Source: Janthinobacterium violaceinigrum
GTDB taxonomy: Bacteria; Pseudomonadota; Gammaproteobacteria; Burkholderiales; Burkholderiaceae_D
Direction of reading: 5' to 3'
NCBI RefSeq assembly: GCF_009208555.1
Contig: NZ_WFLI01000001.1
Coordinates: forward strand, 1 to 64,000
DNA length: 64,000 nt
The notes under the pieces: model-generated
Told to the model about the DNA's origin: nothing
Database searches by the model: none
What the model saw: the letters and a program-made list of their open reading frames with translations, nothing else
Translations under genes and position numbers: made by a program
Shown: positions 1-8,163 of the stretch, one piece after another
How the letters are laid out: each line of letters opens with the position of its first letter
Position numbering within the stretch: the stretch's first letter is position 1

Positions 1-160
1 CCCGCTCGTGTTCGGGGTGGGCGGCGCGCCAGGCGGCGCAGGCGTCGGCATCGGCCGCGCTGGCGTCTTCCGCCCACAGCCGCGCCATCCATTCGGCGGC
101 GCGCTGCAGCACGGCGGGGGCGATGGGCGCGCCGTCAGGCTGGAAGTGCGCGCTGCTCAT
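1..160 (-). CDS. FecR-type anti-sigma/regulator, N-terminal fragment
   Basis: Only the first 53 codons are in the window. The visible peptide contains RAAEWMARLWAEDAS and AAWRAAHPEHER, which matches the DUF4880 domain at the start of FecR-like proteins. These are inner-membrane proteins that control a partner FecI sigma factor and usually sense a TonB receptor. The chosen ATG at 160 overlaps the sigma gene stop by 4 bases (ATGA), so the two are translationally coupled. An ATG two codons upstream is also possible. The membrane and periplasmic parts lie outside the window. Confidence 0.75.
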   Translation of the reverse strand, partial: MSSAHFQPDGAPIAPAVLQRAAEWMARLWAEDASAADADACAAWRAAHPEHER

Positions 161-666
161 GCGCATTGCGCCATGCAGCAGGCCAGCAGCGCGCGGGCGA
201 TGTATTTTTCCACGGATGAGACGGACACGCCCACGCGCGCGGCGATGTCGGCGTAGCCCATGCCTTCGAGTTTGCACAGCAGGAAGGCGTCGCGCACCTT
301 GGGCGGCAGGCTGGCCAGGATGGCGTCGATTTCCAGCAGCGCTTCGACGATCAGCGCGCGCATTTCCGGCGTGGGTGCGGCCGCTTCCGGCTGCGCGGCG
401 ATGGCGTCCGCGTAGGCTGCCTCGATATGCCGGCGGCGGAACAGGTCCACCACCAGGCCGTTGGCGATCTGCGCCAGGTGCTGGCGCGATTCCCCGGGTT
501 CGGGCGCGCGGCCCCGCGAGAGGATGCGCAGATACGTGTCGTGCGCCAGGTCGGCCGCATCGAAGGCGTTGCCCAGCTTGCGGCGCAGCCAGCCCTGCAG
601 CCAGCCATGGTGGTTGCTGTAGAGCACTTCGATTTGCCGGTGCAGTTCCAGTTCGGGGCGTAGCAT
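157..666 (-). CDS. FecI-like ECF sigma factor
   Basis: This 169-residue protein has the two-domain layout of an ECF sigma factor. Region 2 is around residues 15-80 (DAADLAHDTYLRIL) and region 4 is in the last 60 residues (LPPKVRDAFLLCKLEGMGY followed by an HTH). The order sigma then FecR with a 4-base overlap is typical of iron-starvation or cell-surface-signalling pairs. The start at 666 was preferred over one six codons upstream because GGAAAGG sits six bases before it. It lies 129 bases beyond the HupE-like gene on the same strand, so it may or may not share that transcript. Its target receptor is not visible. Confidence 0.85.
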   Translation of the reverse strand: MLRPELELHRQIEVLYSNHHGWLQGWLRRKLGNAFDAADLAHDTYLRILSRGRAPEPGESRQHLAQIANGLVVDLFRRRHIEAAYADAIAAQPEAAAPTPEMRALIVEALLEIDAILASLPPKVRDAFLLCKLEGMGYADIAARVGVSVSSVEKYIARALLACCMAQCA

Positions 667-795
667 GCAACCTTTCCATGCCATGTTCCGTGGGACGGCG
701 TGGCCTTGATGCGATTGAGAATTGTTCGTATTGTAGCCCGATTGCCGCCACTTGTGGCCCGGCAGTGGCGGTCCAGCAACGCTCCCAAGCAGCCG

Positions 796-1923
796 TCAGG
801 CGGAAATCAGCTTGATATCGGCAATTCTCTCGACCAGCCACACGGCCGCCACCACGGCGATGGCCAGCGAACCGACGGTCAGCACCTGCCGGTACAGCCA
901 GGTCTTGCGCAGCAGCCAGGCGATGGGCAAAAAGGCGGCGACGATGGTCAGCTGGCCGATTTCCACGCCCACGTTGAAGCCGAACAGGCTGGCCAGCAGC
1001 GAGCCTTGCGGCAAGCCCAGGTCGCGCAGCACGCTGGCAAAGCCGAAACCGTGGATTAGGCCAAAGGCGAAGGCGGCCACGGGGCGCTTGCCGCGGAACA
1101 GGGGCAGCAGATTGTTCAGCGCGGCCAGGATCACGGACGCGGCGATGGCCGATTCCACCCAGCGCGACGGCAGCGACACGAGCGACAGGCTGGCCAGGGT
1201 CAGGGTGATGGAATGGGCGAGCGTGAATGCCGTGACGACCTTCAGCACGTCATAGAACGCCGCCCGCAAGCCTTGCTGCTGGTCGCGCAAGCCCGGCAGC
1301 AGCACGGCCGGCAGCAGCAGCGACAGCAAAAACAGAATATGGTCGTAGCCGATCCAGATATGCCAGATGCCGTGTTTGACGTAGGCGCCGAACTGGGCCA
1401 GGCGGTCGGGCGCGGCCAGCGACATCGTCTGGCGCGGGCTGTCCGGGTCGAAGATGGCCGTCTGCGTGGCGCCGCCGCTGTCGATCTTGAGCAGCCCCTT
1501 GTGCTGCGGGTCCAGGTCGGCGAACAAGGTGTAGCCGATGCTTAAGGTGGCTGGCGCGGCGTTGCCGGGGCAGGCGGCCGTAAAGCGCAGCACGTTGTAG
1601 GCGCCGTCCGTATGGTTGTCGATCAGCTGTTCGACGACTTTCAACGGGCACGTGCCCTGGTCGCTGGCCACCTGCAGGCGCTGCAGCGCGTAGGCGGCGA
1701 TGGCCTCGTGGCGCGCGCGGATCTCGTCCCACGTCAGCGCGCCGTCGCCATTGCCGTCCAGGCCGATGGCGAAATCGAGGTCGCGCAGGGCGATATCCCA
1801 TTGGCCCTCGATCTGCTGCCCATGCACGGCCAGGCTCAGGTAGCTGTCGCTGGGCTTGTGCGCCTGCGCGGGCGCGAGCCACGCGCACAGCAGGAACAGG
1901 CACAGGGCGAGGCGGGCGTTCAC
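796..1923 (-). CDS. HupE/UreJ-family membrane protein with EF-hand loop
   Basis: This is a 375-residue exported or membrane protein. A signal peptide ends near AQA, followed by HKPSDSYLSL. A near-perfect EF-hand calcium loop, DGNGDGALTWDE, lies around residues 50-65. From about residue 190 several hydrophobic segments carry HIWIGYDHILFLLSLLL and FGLIHGFGFASVL, the histidine-containing membrane core of the HupE/UreJ family, whose members are linked to nickel or cobalt handling. The start is GTG and overlaps the stop of the upstream TPR gene by 4 bases. It is the last gene of the DUF4331 block. The metal specificity cannot be read from the sequence. Confidence 0.82.
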   Translation of the reverse strand: MNARLALCLFLLCAWLAPAQAHKPSDSYLSLAVHGQQIEGQWDIALRDLDFAIGLDGNGDGALTWDEIRARHEAIAAYALQRLQVASDQGTCPLKVVEQLIDNHTDGAYNVLRFTAACPGNAAPATLSIGYTLFADLDPQHKGLLKIDSGGATQTAIFDPDSPRQTMSLAAPDRLAQFGAYVKHGIWHIWIGYDHILFLLSLLLPAVLLPGLRDQQQGLRAAFYDVLKVVTAFTLAHSITLTLASLSLVSLPSRWVESAIAASVILAALNNLLPLFRGKRPVAAFAFGLIHGFGFASVLRDLGLPQGSLLASLFGFNVGVEIGQLTIVAAFLPIAWLLRKTWLYRQVLTVGSLAIAVVAAVWLVERIADIKLISA

Positions 1924-3131
1924 AGCACACCTGCCTTTTGCGCGGCGCTGATTTTCGCGCCATCCTGAGGGCCCAGCTGCCGGACGAGGCGCTGCAGGGC
2001 CGTGTCTTCCACGCCGTTGGCGGCGATCCAGGCCAGCACGGGCTGGGCCGCGCCGTAGTTGCGCGCCGCCAGGGCCGCTTCGAGCAGGATGCGCATGTCC
2101 GGCACTTCCTTCTGGATGGCCCAGTTCTGCTGCGCCAGTTGCAGGGCAGCGGGGATATCCTGCTGCAGGAACAGGGCGAAACGGGCTTGCTCGCGCTGGT
2201 GCACGGTGTCGCCGCGCTGCATGGCGGCGCGGAAGCGGGCCGCCAGTTCCGCTTTCGCGGCCAGGAATGCCGTTTGCTGGCCGGGCAGCGCCTGCAGGGC
2301 CAGCGCATGGCGCAGCAGCAGGGCGTCGATGCGCTGCTGGTCTTTGAGTAATTGGACGACGTCCTGCGGGCGCTGCTGGTCGAGCAGGAAATCCGTGTAG
2401 GCGCCCAGCAGGTAGCTGTCGCGCGGCTGCTGCGCCAGCGCTTTTTTGTAGCGGGCCTCGGCCAGCGCCGTTTCGCCGCGCCGCGTGGCCATTTCCGCCA
2501 GCAGGGTCAGGGCCCAGCTTTCCAGTCCGGGCGCCGCGCCCGCGCTCCTTTGCAGGGTCAGGTCCAGCAGGCGCTCGCTGGTGGCGGCGCGGCCCGTGAC
2601 GCTGGCCACGTTGGCAATGCAGGTGACGGTGACGAGCTGGGTTGTGAGCGCCGACAGGCGCGCGCAGGCGGCCGTCGCCTTCGCATAGTCGCCCTGCACG
2701 GTGAGCACGGTGGCGCGCGTCAGCCAGGCCTGGCCATTTGCCGGTTCCTGGGCGATGACGGCGTCGAGGTCTTGCAGGGCGGGGCCGAACTGGTGGGTGC
2801 TTTGCAAAATGGTGGCGCGCAGCAGGCGCACGGGCAGGGGCGGCGCCGCCTGCCGCCACCAGGGCGCCAGCGCCGCCTGCGCATAGCCCAGGTAGCGGGG
2901 ATCCGTCTCGCTGCGCGCCAGGGCAATGTAGCGCTGGGCCAGGCCCGTGGCCAGGCCCAGGTCGCCCGGCGTGGCGCTGAGTTGCTGGCGCAGGCCGCGC
3001 AGGGCGACCTGCGTGGCGTCGGCGCGGCGCGGCAGCTGTTCGATGACGGTGCCGCCATCCTTTGGCGTGTAGGGCGCGGCCCATGCCAGCAAGGGCAGGC
3101 AGGCGCACAGCAGGGAAATCGGTGTTTTCAT
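1920..3131 (-). CDS. Secreted tetratricopeptide-repeat protein
   Basis: This 403-residue protein starts with a clear signal peptide (MKTPISLLCACLPLLAWAA). The rest is alpha-helical with repeated Ala/Leu-rich helix pairs, such as GDLGLATGLAQRYIALAR, GQAWLTRATVL and ARYKKALAQQPRDSYLLGAY, typical of TPR repeats. TPR proteins act as scaffolds, so this is probably a periplasmic adaptor for the neighbouring DUF4331 and HupE-like proteins. That role is inferred from the tight operon (87 bases after the lipoprotein gene, 4-base overlap with the HupE-like gene). No catalytic motif was seen. Confidence 0.75.
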   Translation of the reverse strand: MKTPISLLCACLPLLAWAAPYTPKDGGTVIEQLPRRADATQVALRGLRQQLSATPGDLGLATGLAQRYIALARSETDPRYLGYAQAALAPWWRQAAPPLPVRLLRATILQSTHQFGPALQDLDAVIAQEPANGQAWLTRATVLTVQGDYAKATAACARLSALTTQLVTVTCIANVASVTGRAATSERLLDLTLQRSAGAAPGLESWALTLLAEMATRRGETALAEARYKKALAQQPRDSYLLGAYTDFLLDQQRPQDVVQLLKDQQRIDALLLRHALALQALPGQQTAFLAAKAELAARFRAAMQRGDTVHQREQARFALFLQQDIPAALQLAQQNWAIQKEVPDMRILLEAALAARNYGAAQPVLAWIAANGVEDTALQRLVRQLGPQDGAKISAAQKAGVL

Positions 3132-3170
3132 CGTGGACGCCGTCGATGGTGGAGTGGGGCGGCAAGGGTG

Positions 3171-3200
3171 GGGCGCCGGAGAACGCTGTCTCCGGCGCCC
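3171..3200. promoter_or_regulatory. Intra-operon hairpin
   Basis: A perfect 12-base-pair stem (GGGCGCCGGAGA / TCTCCGGCGCCC) with a 6-base loop lies in the gap between the lipoprotein and TPR genes. No T-run follows in the direction of transcription. A partial terminator or an mRNA processing/stability structure that sets different expression for the upstream and downstream genes is more likely than a full terminator. Confidence 0.55.
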
Positions 3201-3218
3201 GCACTTGCTGACTGCGCG

Positions 3219-3464
3219 TTACAGCGGCACGGGCTCCGTATTTTCCGGAGACGTCGCCATGATGGCGTCGATGGCGACGCCGTCCTTGTCATCGCTGGTG
3301 GTCAGGATGACGTTGCTGACGGCCACATAGAAGGCGTCGAGCAAGACCACGGGCGGGGGATTGACGCCGCCGTTATCGCCGCCGTGGCTGCTACTGCCGC
3401 CGCCACCGCAGCCGGCCAGCAGGGCCGTGAGCGCCAGGGCGCTGATTGCATACAGTTTTTTCAT
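3219..3464 (-). CDS. Small lipoprotein
   Basis: This 81-residue protein begins MKKLYAISALALTALLAGCGGGGSSS, a textbook lipoprotein signal with lipobox LAGC and a Gly/Ser linker. The mature part (about 62 residues) contains PPPVVLLDAFYVAVSNVILTT and an acidic stretch. No known domain was recognised. It lies 18 bases after the DUF4331 gene and is almost certainly co-transcribed, so it is probably a membrane-anchored partner of that exported protein. Confidence 0.75.
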   Translation of the reverse strand: MKKLYAISALALTALLAGCGGGGSSSHGGDNGGVNPPPVVLLDAFYVAVSNVILTTSDDKDGVAIDAIMATSPENTEPVPL

Positions 3465-3482
3465 CGCGTTCTCCTGTCGGGC

Positions 3483-4994
3483 TTACATTTGCGGCGAACC
3501 GGCCACGGGCGTTTTCAGATAGGGGAAGCCTGCCGTGAAGTAGGTTTCGTCGAGGAAAGCGCCATCCGTGAAATGCAGGCCGCCGGCGGGTGCGTCGGCC
3601 GGGGCGCAGCCGATGTTCAGCGTGCACAGCTTGCCCATGGCCACGCGCAGCACCACGTCGACCACGTCGTCGCCGGGGCGGCGGCCGTTCGGGAAGCCCG
3701 CATTGTCGCCGCCGATCACGCCCAGGCGGTTTTGCCCGCCGACGGCCGTGGCGGCAATCGAGGTATTCAGGCGCAGCATTTCAGAGGCAACCACCGTCAC
3801 GGGCTGGTTCACGCCCTTGATGCCCGTGAGGAAGGTGGCTACCAGGTCATTGCGGGGGAAGTTGGTGGGCGCCTTGGCGCCTGCCGAGCCGAACAGCACT
3901 TCCACGAGGGCCGGCGCCGTCGGGTTGGTGACGTAGTCGGCAAATTGCGCATCGCCCGACGGCTTGCTGGCGTTGAAGCGGTCCTTGTCCTTCAGGCCGA
4001 TCACCAGTTCATTCACCAGCGGCATGCCCAGGCGCGATACCTGCACCCACGCGCCGCCTTCCTTCGACGCCGTGGTGGTGGTCCCCGGCGCCGGGTTCAG
4101 CAGGCGGCCCTGGCGCAGGCTGGCCGTGGTCCAGCCGCCGATGACGGGGTCGCTGCCCGCCGTCAGGCAGGCCGTCGGCACTTCCATCTCGATGGCCGTG
4201 ACGTTTTTCCGGGCCAGGTCATCCTTGGCGGCCGACTCCGCATTTGCGGCAAACTCCGTGGCGGGCGCCTTGATGTTGATCAAGTCGAACGTTTCGCCCA
4301 GGTTCACGACGAACGGGTCCTTGCGCTGGCCCACGAACATGCGGGCCGGCGTGGCGCAGCCGGGGATGTTGACCGTGTAGACGTGCTGCGCGGCGTACGC
4401 GGCATAGTTGGGGATGGCCTTGTTGCCGATGTTGTCGACGGGCTTGTCGAACGTCGTGCCGCCGCCCGTGGCATTGGTGACGCTGCTGCGCGTGCCCGTG
4501 CGGCGGTCGCCCCGCACCACCGTCACGCTGTAGGTTTCGCGCACGTTCAGGCCGGCCGGGTTGACCGTGTCGATGGCGCCGCCGTTGATGACGAGCGGAA
4601 TCGAGACTTTCTTGCCGCCCACGGTGAACTGGCCATCCTTGATGGTGTTGGTGAAGCGGAACTGGAAGGTGAGATCTTCCTTGCCGTCGCCGTTGTTGTC
4701 GATGTGGATTTCGTACAGGGCGTTGGGGTCCATGGCGAAGTAATTCGGGCCGCCATACGCGTCCTGCAGGGGAATATAGTCGGCCACCAGCGTTGTGTAC
4801 GCGCCGCGGCCCGCTTCATAGCTGCGGAACATATAGAAGTCGGTGGCGTCGACTTTCGGGTTTTGCGTGATGAATGGCGCTTCGCGGTGGCTGGAAGCAT
4901 GGGCGGCTGGCGCGAGGGCCAAAGTGAAGGATACGGCCAGCAGGTTGCCCAGGAGTGCGGCGCCCAGAGCGGTTTTCGAGTGATGCAAAGACAT
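3483..4994 (-). CDS. Exported DUF4331 protein
   Basis: This is a 503-residue protein. A signal peptide ends at AHA, followed by the family hallmark SSHREAPFITQNPKVDATDFYMF. Conserved blocks include FAMDPNALYEIHIDNNGDGKED, which also looks like a calcium-binding D-N-D loop, and RLGMPLVNELVIGLKDKDRFN near the middle. DUF4331 proteins are secreted and have no established biochemical function. It is the first gene of the block, with AGGGAGA before its ATG. The operon continues through a lipoprotein, a TPR protein and a HupE-like protein, which suggests an envelope assembly, possibly for metal or calcium-dependent binding. Confidence 0.88.
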   Translation of the reverse strand: MSLHHSKTALGAALLGNLLAVSFTLALAPAAHASSHREAPFITQNPKVDATDFYMFRSYEAGRGAYTTLVADYIPLQDAYGGPNYFAMDPNALYEIHIDNNGDGKEDLTFQFRFTNTIKDGQFTVGGKKVSIPLVINGGAIDTVNPAGLNVRETYSVTVVRGDRRTGTRSSVTNATGGGTTFDKPVDNIGNKAIPNYAAYAAQHVYTVNIPGCATPARMFVGQRKDPFVVNLGETFDLINIKAPATEFAANAESAAKDDLARKNVTAIEMEVPTACLTAGSDPVIGGWTTASLRQGRLLNPAPGTTTTASKEGGAWVQVSRLGMPLVNELVIGLKDKDRFNASKPSGDAQFADYVTNPTAPALVEVLFGSAGAKAPTNFPRNDLVATFLTGIKGVNQPVTVVASEMLRLNTSIAATAVGGQNRLGVIGGDNAGFPNGRRPGDDVVDVVLRVAMGKLCTLNIGCAPADAPAGGLHFTDGAFLDETYFTAGFPYLKTPVAGSPQM

Positions 4995-5369
4995 GTCGAT
5001 TCTCCCTGAATTGTTATACGCAGTGGCAGGACTTGCGGAAATTACGGGACTGCATCACTTGTACGGGGCGCCAGCACGATCAGATTCAATTCCTCCACAA
5101 TTAATTTTTGGGTAGCGGAATGAACGGCCGTCGATCGTCAGGGGCTGGCGCACGCAGTCGAATCTACGCGCGTATTGCATGTCAGTAAGAATAAATATTT
5201 TGTGGACAAGAAAAGACAGGCCCGCGGCTGCCGGCGATAGCCTGTTGCGCTATGCCGGCATGTATGCAGGGGCAAAGGCTGCGCGTGGGAATGCGTGACT
5301 TTTGCGGATATGAAGTCGATAGGCGTGCAATGCCCGCTTGACGGGCGCCGCGCCGGCTGCAAGAGTGGC
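4995..5369. other. Intergenic region between DUF4331 block and nrsF
   Basis: This stretch of about 375 bases has no convincing gene. It must carry the promoter for the minus-strand DUF4331 block (right of 4995) and the end of the nrsF transcript. It includes a small AT-rich part near 5090-5110 and 5188-5205. No consensus operator or terminator could be assigned with confidence. Confidence 0.5.
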
Positions 5370-6017
5370 TTACCAGGCCAGCATTTTGGGGCCGAGGGCG
5401 GCGCCGAGGGCGGTCGGCACCAGCATGCCCAGCACATACCAGAAGCCGACGAAGCTGGCGGCCAGCTCCGGGCAATGCAGGCAGTACACGAGGGCCGCCA
5501 GGGCGCCGGCGGCAAAACCGCCGGCCGCGCCCGCCAGGCGCAGGCGCGTGGGCGCCAATTGGCGCATCAGGCGCAGCACGGCGGCCAGCAGGGGCAGCGA
5601 CAGCATGGCGATCAGCAAGGGGCAGCTGCGCCACGTGGCGCCCCAGAACAGTTCGGCGCGCTGTTCGGGCGGTGCTTCGTTCAGGATGAGGGCGCCCAGC
5701 GCCCACATCAGCAGCAGGGGCACGGCGATCAGCAGGGGCAGGGCGCGCGTACTGGCGCCCGGCACGCACAGGCGGCGGCCGACATGCGAGGCTGCCAGGC
5801 AGAGGCAAATGACGAAACCGACCTTGATCCAGAAATCCGGCAGCAGGGCCAGCTGTTCCAGGTTGGGCCGCACGCCCAGCAGCATGGCCATCAGCGCCAC
5901 GCTGGCCAGCAAGCCCGCGCCCAGGATGGCGCCAGCGCGCCAGTACGCGCCCGGCGGGGGCGCGGCGGCCACGTCGGGGCCGCTGGCCAGCATGGCGATC
6001 AAGTCATCGGTTTTCAT
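5370..6017 (-). CDS. nrsF: NrsF-type anti-sigma factor (DUF1109)
   Basis: This 215-residue protein has a short cytoplasmic N-terminus ([13 protein letters not shown]) and six hydrophobic segments, the layout of the NrsF/DUF1109 family. NrsF proteins hold SigF at the inner membrane and release it on oxidative or reactive-chlorine stress. Cysteines in or near membrane segments ([19 protein letters not shown]) are the likely sensor residues. Its ATG overlaps the sigF stop by 4 bases, so the pair is translationally coupled. The divergent cluster to the right is the expected regulon. Confidence 0.88.
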   Translation of the reverse strand: MKTDDLIAMLASGPDVAAAPPPGAYWRAGAILGAGLLASVALMAMLLGVRPNLEQLALLPDFWIKVGFVICLCLAASHVGRRLCVPGASTRALPLLIAVPLLLMWALGALILNEAPPEQRAELFWGATWRSCPLLIAMLSLPLLAAVLRLMRQLAPTRLRLAGAAGGFAAGALAALVYCLHCPELAASFVGFWYVLGMLVPTALGAALGPKMLAW

Positions 6018-6610
6018 GGTGCAACTCCCTCATTGCCTGTCCTTAAATTGGCCGCCAGGGCCTTCAAGCCGCGATGCACGGCCACTTTGACGCTGGCTTC
6101 CGAAATACCCATGGCGGCTGCCGTGTCGCGCACGGACCAGCCGTCGAGCTTGGTATGCACGATGGCGTCGCGCTGCTGCGCAGGCAAGCCGGCCAGCAAT
6201 TTGCCCAGGTCGCGGCTGGCTTCGGCCGCCTCCGCGTCGGCGCTGGAAAACAGTTCCTGCGTGTCATCTTCCTCGTCGTACGGCAAGTGCTGCGCTTCGC
6301 GCCGCGCATGCCGGCGCAGCCAGTCGATCAATTTGTAGCGCGCGATCGCATGGATCCACGACGTCAGCGGCACGCCCGTATCGTACGTCAGGCGCTGGTT
6401 GTGGATGGCCAGCAAGCATTCCTGCACCAGATCTTCCACCTCGTCGGGCCAGCGCTGCAGGCGCCGCCGCAGGAACGCGCGCAAATGGCCGCTGGTCGCT
6501 TGCAGGAAGCTGCGGTAGGCCGCCGCATCGCCGTCGAGCCCGCGCAGCATCAGGCCATGCAGCCGCAATTCCGTGCCATGCAGGTGTTCGCTTACAGGTA
6601 TTCGTTGCAT
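6014..6610 (-). CDS. sigF: ECF sigma factor SigF
   Basis: This is a 198-residue ECF sigma factor. Region 2 contains [16 protein letters not shown] and [17 protein letters not shown] (about residues 55-100). Region 4 contains [18 protein letters not shown] followed by the helix-turn-helix [19 protein letters not shown]. Coupling to an NrsF membrane anti-sigma identifies the SigF type, which in other proteobacteria responds to oxidants and drives msrP/mrpX-like genes. It is transcribed away from DUF1223. The gap between them holds a SigF-like promoter pointing to the plus strand; no matching motif pointing at sigF itself was seen. Confidence 0.88.
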   Translation of the reverse strand: MQRIPVSEHLHGTELRLHGLMLRGLDGDAAAYRSFLQATSGHLRAFLRRRLQRWPDEVEDLVQECLLAIHNQRLTYDTGVPLTSWIHAIARYKLIDWLRRHARREAQHLPYDEEDDTQELFSSADAEAAEASRDLGKLLAGLPAQQRDAIVHTKLDGWSVRDTAAAMGISEASVKVAVHRGLKALAANLRTGNEGVAP

Positions 6611-6668
6611 GCAGGCCTTTGGTGACAGGCAATGAAAAAAATAAATTCAAAAATAATGGGAGGCGGCT

Positions 6669-6694
6669 GTAACCAATCCGCCCATCGCGGCGAA
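6669..6694 (+). promoter_or_regulatory. Predicted SigF promoter
   Basis: The sequence reads GTAACC (6669-6674), 16 bases, then CGAA (6691-6694). This is the -35/-10 pattern reported for SigF-type promoters of the NrsF-controlled class. It faces the DUF1223 gene, whose ATG lies 46 bases further on. Match and position together make this a good candidate for the stress promoter of the whole plus-strand cluster. Confidence 0.7.
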
Positions 6695-6740
6695 TTGACA
6701 GGCAAGCACGCTTCTTCATTCAATATACCGGTGAAAGACC

Positions 6741-7547
6741 ATGGACATCAAGCACCGCCTCGCAACACTTCTTTTCCCCGTGCTGGGCACGGTCGTGGCA
6801 GCCCCGGCCATGGCGCAGCTGGCCGCCAGCCAGCGCTGCACCGTGCAGAGCGGGCCGCAGACGGCGGCGCTGGTGGAACTGTACAGCAGCGAAGGCTGCT
6901 CCAGCTGCCCGCCCGCCGACCAGCGCCTGAACGCCTTGCGCAAGGAAGCGGGGGCGGCCAGCCTGGTCGTGCCGCTGGCCCTGCACGTCACGTACTGGGA
7001 CCAGATCGGCTGGGCGGACCCGCTGGCGCAGGCGCAATTCGATGCGCGCCAGGCCGAACTGCTGCGCCATCAGCCCCGCCACGTGGCCTACACGCCCCAG
7101 TTCTTTGTGGGCGGCACGGAATTGCGTGGCTGGGATACGCAGCTGCCGGCCGCCATCCGCCGCATCAACGCGACCGCCGCAACCGTCAACATCGGCCTGT
7201 CCGCCACGCCGGGGCCAGGCGGAAAATTACTGCTGGAAGCCAATGCCAGCGCGCCCGATGCGCAGACGAACGGCCAGCTGTACGTGGCCATCAGCGAAAG
7301 CGCCATCGTGTCGAAAGTGCTGCGCGGCGAGAACCGGGGCGCCACCCTGCAGCACGATGCGGCCGTGCGCTTGTGGCTGGGGCCGGTTGCGCTGGCGCAA
7401 GGCCGCGCCCAGCTGCGCCGCGAAGTCAAGCTGCCCGCCAGCTGGCGCCCGGAGCAGCTGCAAGTGGTGGCCTTCGTGCAGCGGTCCGACAGCAGCGCCA
7501 TCCTGCAAGCCGTCAGCACGGCATCCTGCGCGAAAGGAGTGTTGTGA
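6741..7547 (+). CDS. Periplasmic DUF1223 thioredoxin-like protein
   Basis: This 268-residue protein has a signal peptide ending at AMA (residue 25). A thioredoxin-like CxxC lies at residues 53-56 in ELYSSEGCSSCPPADQ, the hallmark of DUF1223. The middle (HVTYWDQIGWADP, YTPQFFVGG) is also family-typical. The function is not established, but the CxxC suggests a periplasmic thiol/disulfide role. It is first in a cluster with a cytochrome b and an MsrP-like enzyme downstream of a SigF-type promoter, so a role in repairing or buffering oxidised thiols is inferred. Its stop overlaps the next start by one base. Confidence 0.87.
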   Translation: MDIKHRLATLLFPVLGTVVAAPAMAQLAASQRCTVQSGPQTAALVELYSSEGCSSCPPADQRLNALRKEAGAASLVVPLALHVTYWDQIGWADPLAQAQFDARQAELLRHQPRHVAYTPQFFVGGTELRGWDTQLPAAIRRINATAATVNIGLSATPGPGGKLLLEANASAPDAQTNGQLYVAISESAIVSKVLRGENRGATLQHDAAVRLWLGPVALAQGRAQLRREVKLPASWRPEQLQVVAFVQRSDSSAILQAVSTASCAKGVL

Positions 7548-8152
7548 TGTCTACTCCGACTGTTTCCAGCGCCGTGATTCACCCCGCCTGGCTGCGCCTC
7601 ACGCACTGGCTCAATGCCGTGGCCGTGGTGGTGCTGGCCACCAGCGGCTGGCGCATCTACAACGCGGCGCCGTTCTTCCCGTTCGAGCTGCCGCGCGCGC
7701 TGACCCTGGGAGGCTGGCTGGGCGGCGCCCTGCAATGGCATTTTGCCGCCATGTGGCTGCTGGTAGGCAATGGCTTGCTGTATCTGGCGATCAACATCGC
7801 CTCGGGACGGCTGCGGCGCCAGTTCTTTCCCCTGACGCCGCGCCTGCTGCTGGCCGATTTCGCCGCCGCGCTGAAAGGCAAGCTGGCCCATGCGGACCCC
7901 CGCCATTACAACATGGTGCAGCGCGCCGCCTATCTGTTCGTCATGTTCGACTGCATCGTGCTGGTGTTGTCCGGCCTGGTGCTGTGGAAATCCGTGCAGT
8001 TTCCCGTGCTGCGCGAGTTGATGGGCGGCTACGACAGCGCGCGCCGCGTGCATTTCATCGCCATGGCGCTGCTGACGGGCTTTGTCGGCGTGCATCTGCT
8101 GATGGTGGCGCTGGTGCCGCGCACCCTGGTCGCCATGCTGCGCGGCCGCTGA
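7547..8152 (+). CDS. Cytochrome b561-type membrane subunit
   Basis: This 201-residue integral membrane protein has four main hydrophobic helices. Histidines are placed for b-type heme binding: RLTHWLNAVAVV in helix 1, WHFAAMWLLVGNGLLYL in helix 2, and RVHFIAMALLTGFVGVHLL near the end. It precedes an MsrP-like molybdoenzyme by 11 bases, so it most likely passes quinone electrons to that enzyme, the job done by MsrQ in enteric bacteria, but with a different (b561/Ni-hydrogenase-like) fold. The start is the ATG in TGATG, preceded by AAGGAG. Confidence 0.83.
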   Translation: MSTPTVSSAVIHPAWLRLTHWLNAVAVVVLATSGWRIYNAAPFFPFELPRALTLGGWLGGALQWHFAAMWLLVGNGLLYLAINIASGRLRRQFFPLTPRLLLADFAAALKGKLAHADPRHYNMVQRAAYLFVMFDCIVLVLSGLVLWKSVQFPVLRELMGGYDSARRVHFIAMALLTGFVGVHLLMVALVPRTLVAMLRGR

Positions 8153-8163
8153 AGGAAACGATC

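Noticed and set aside
796..3204. 802-residue fusion of an Arg/Ala-rich part with the HupE-like protein
   Set aside because: The first half is a shadow of the TPR gene; the HupE-like gene begins at the GTG at 1923 with a signal peptide and a 4-base overlap.
2352..5009. 885-residue open frame on the plus strand opposite the DUF4331/TPR block
   Set aside because: It is an antisense shadow of high third-position GC. The minus-strand genes have signal peptides, family motifs and ribosome sites; the plus frame has low-complexity Arg/Gly/Ala content.
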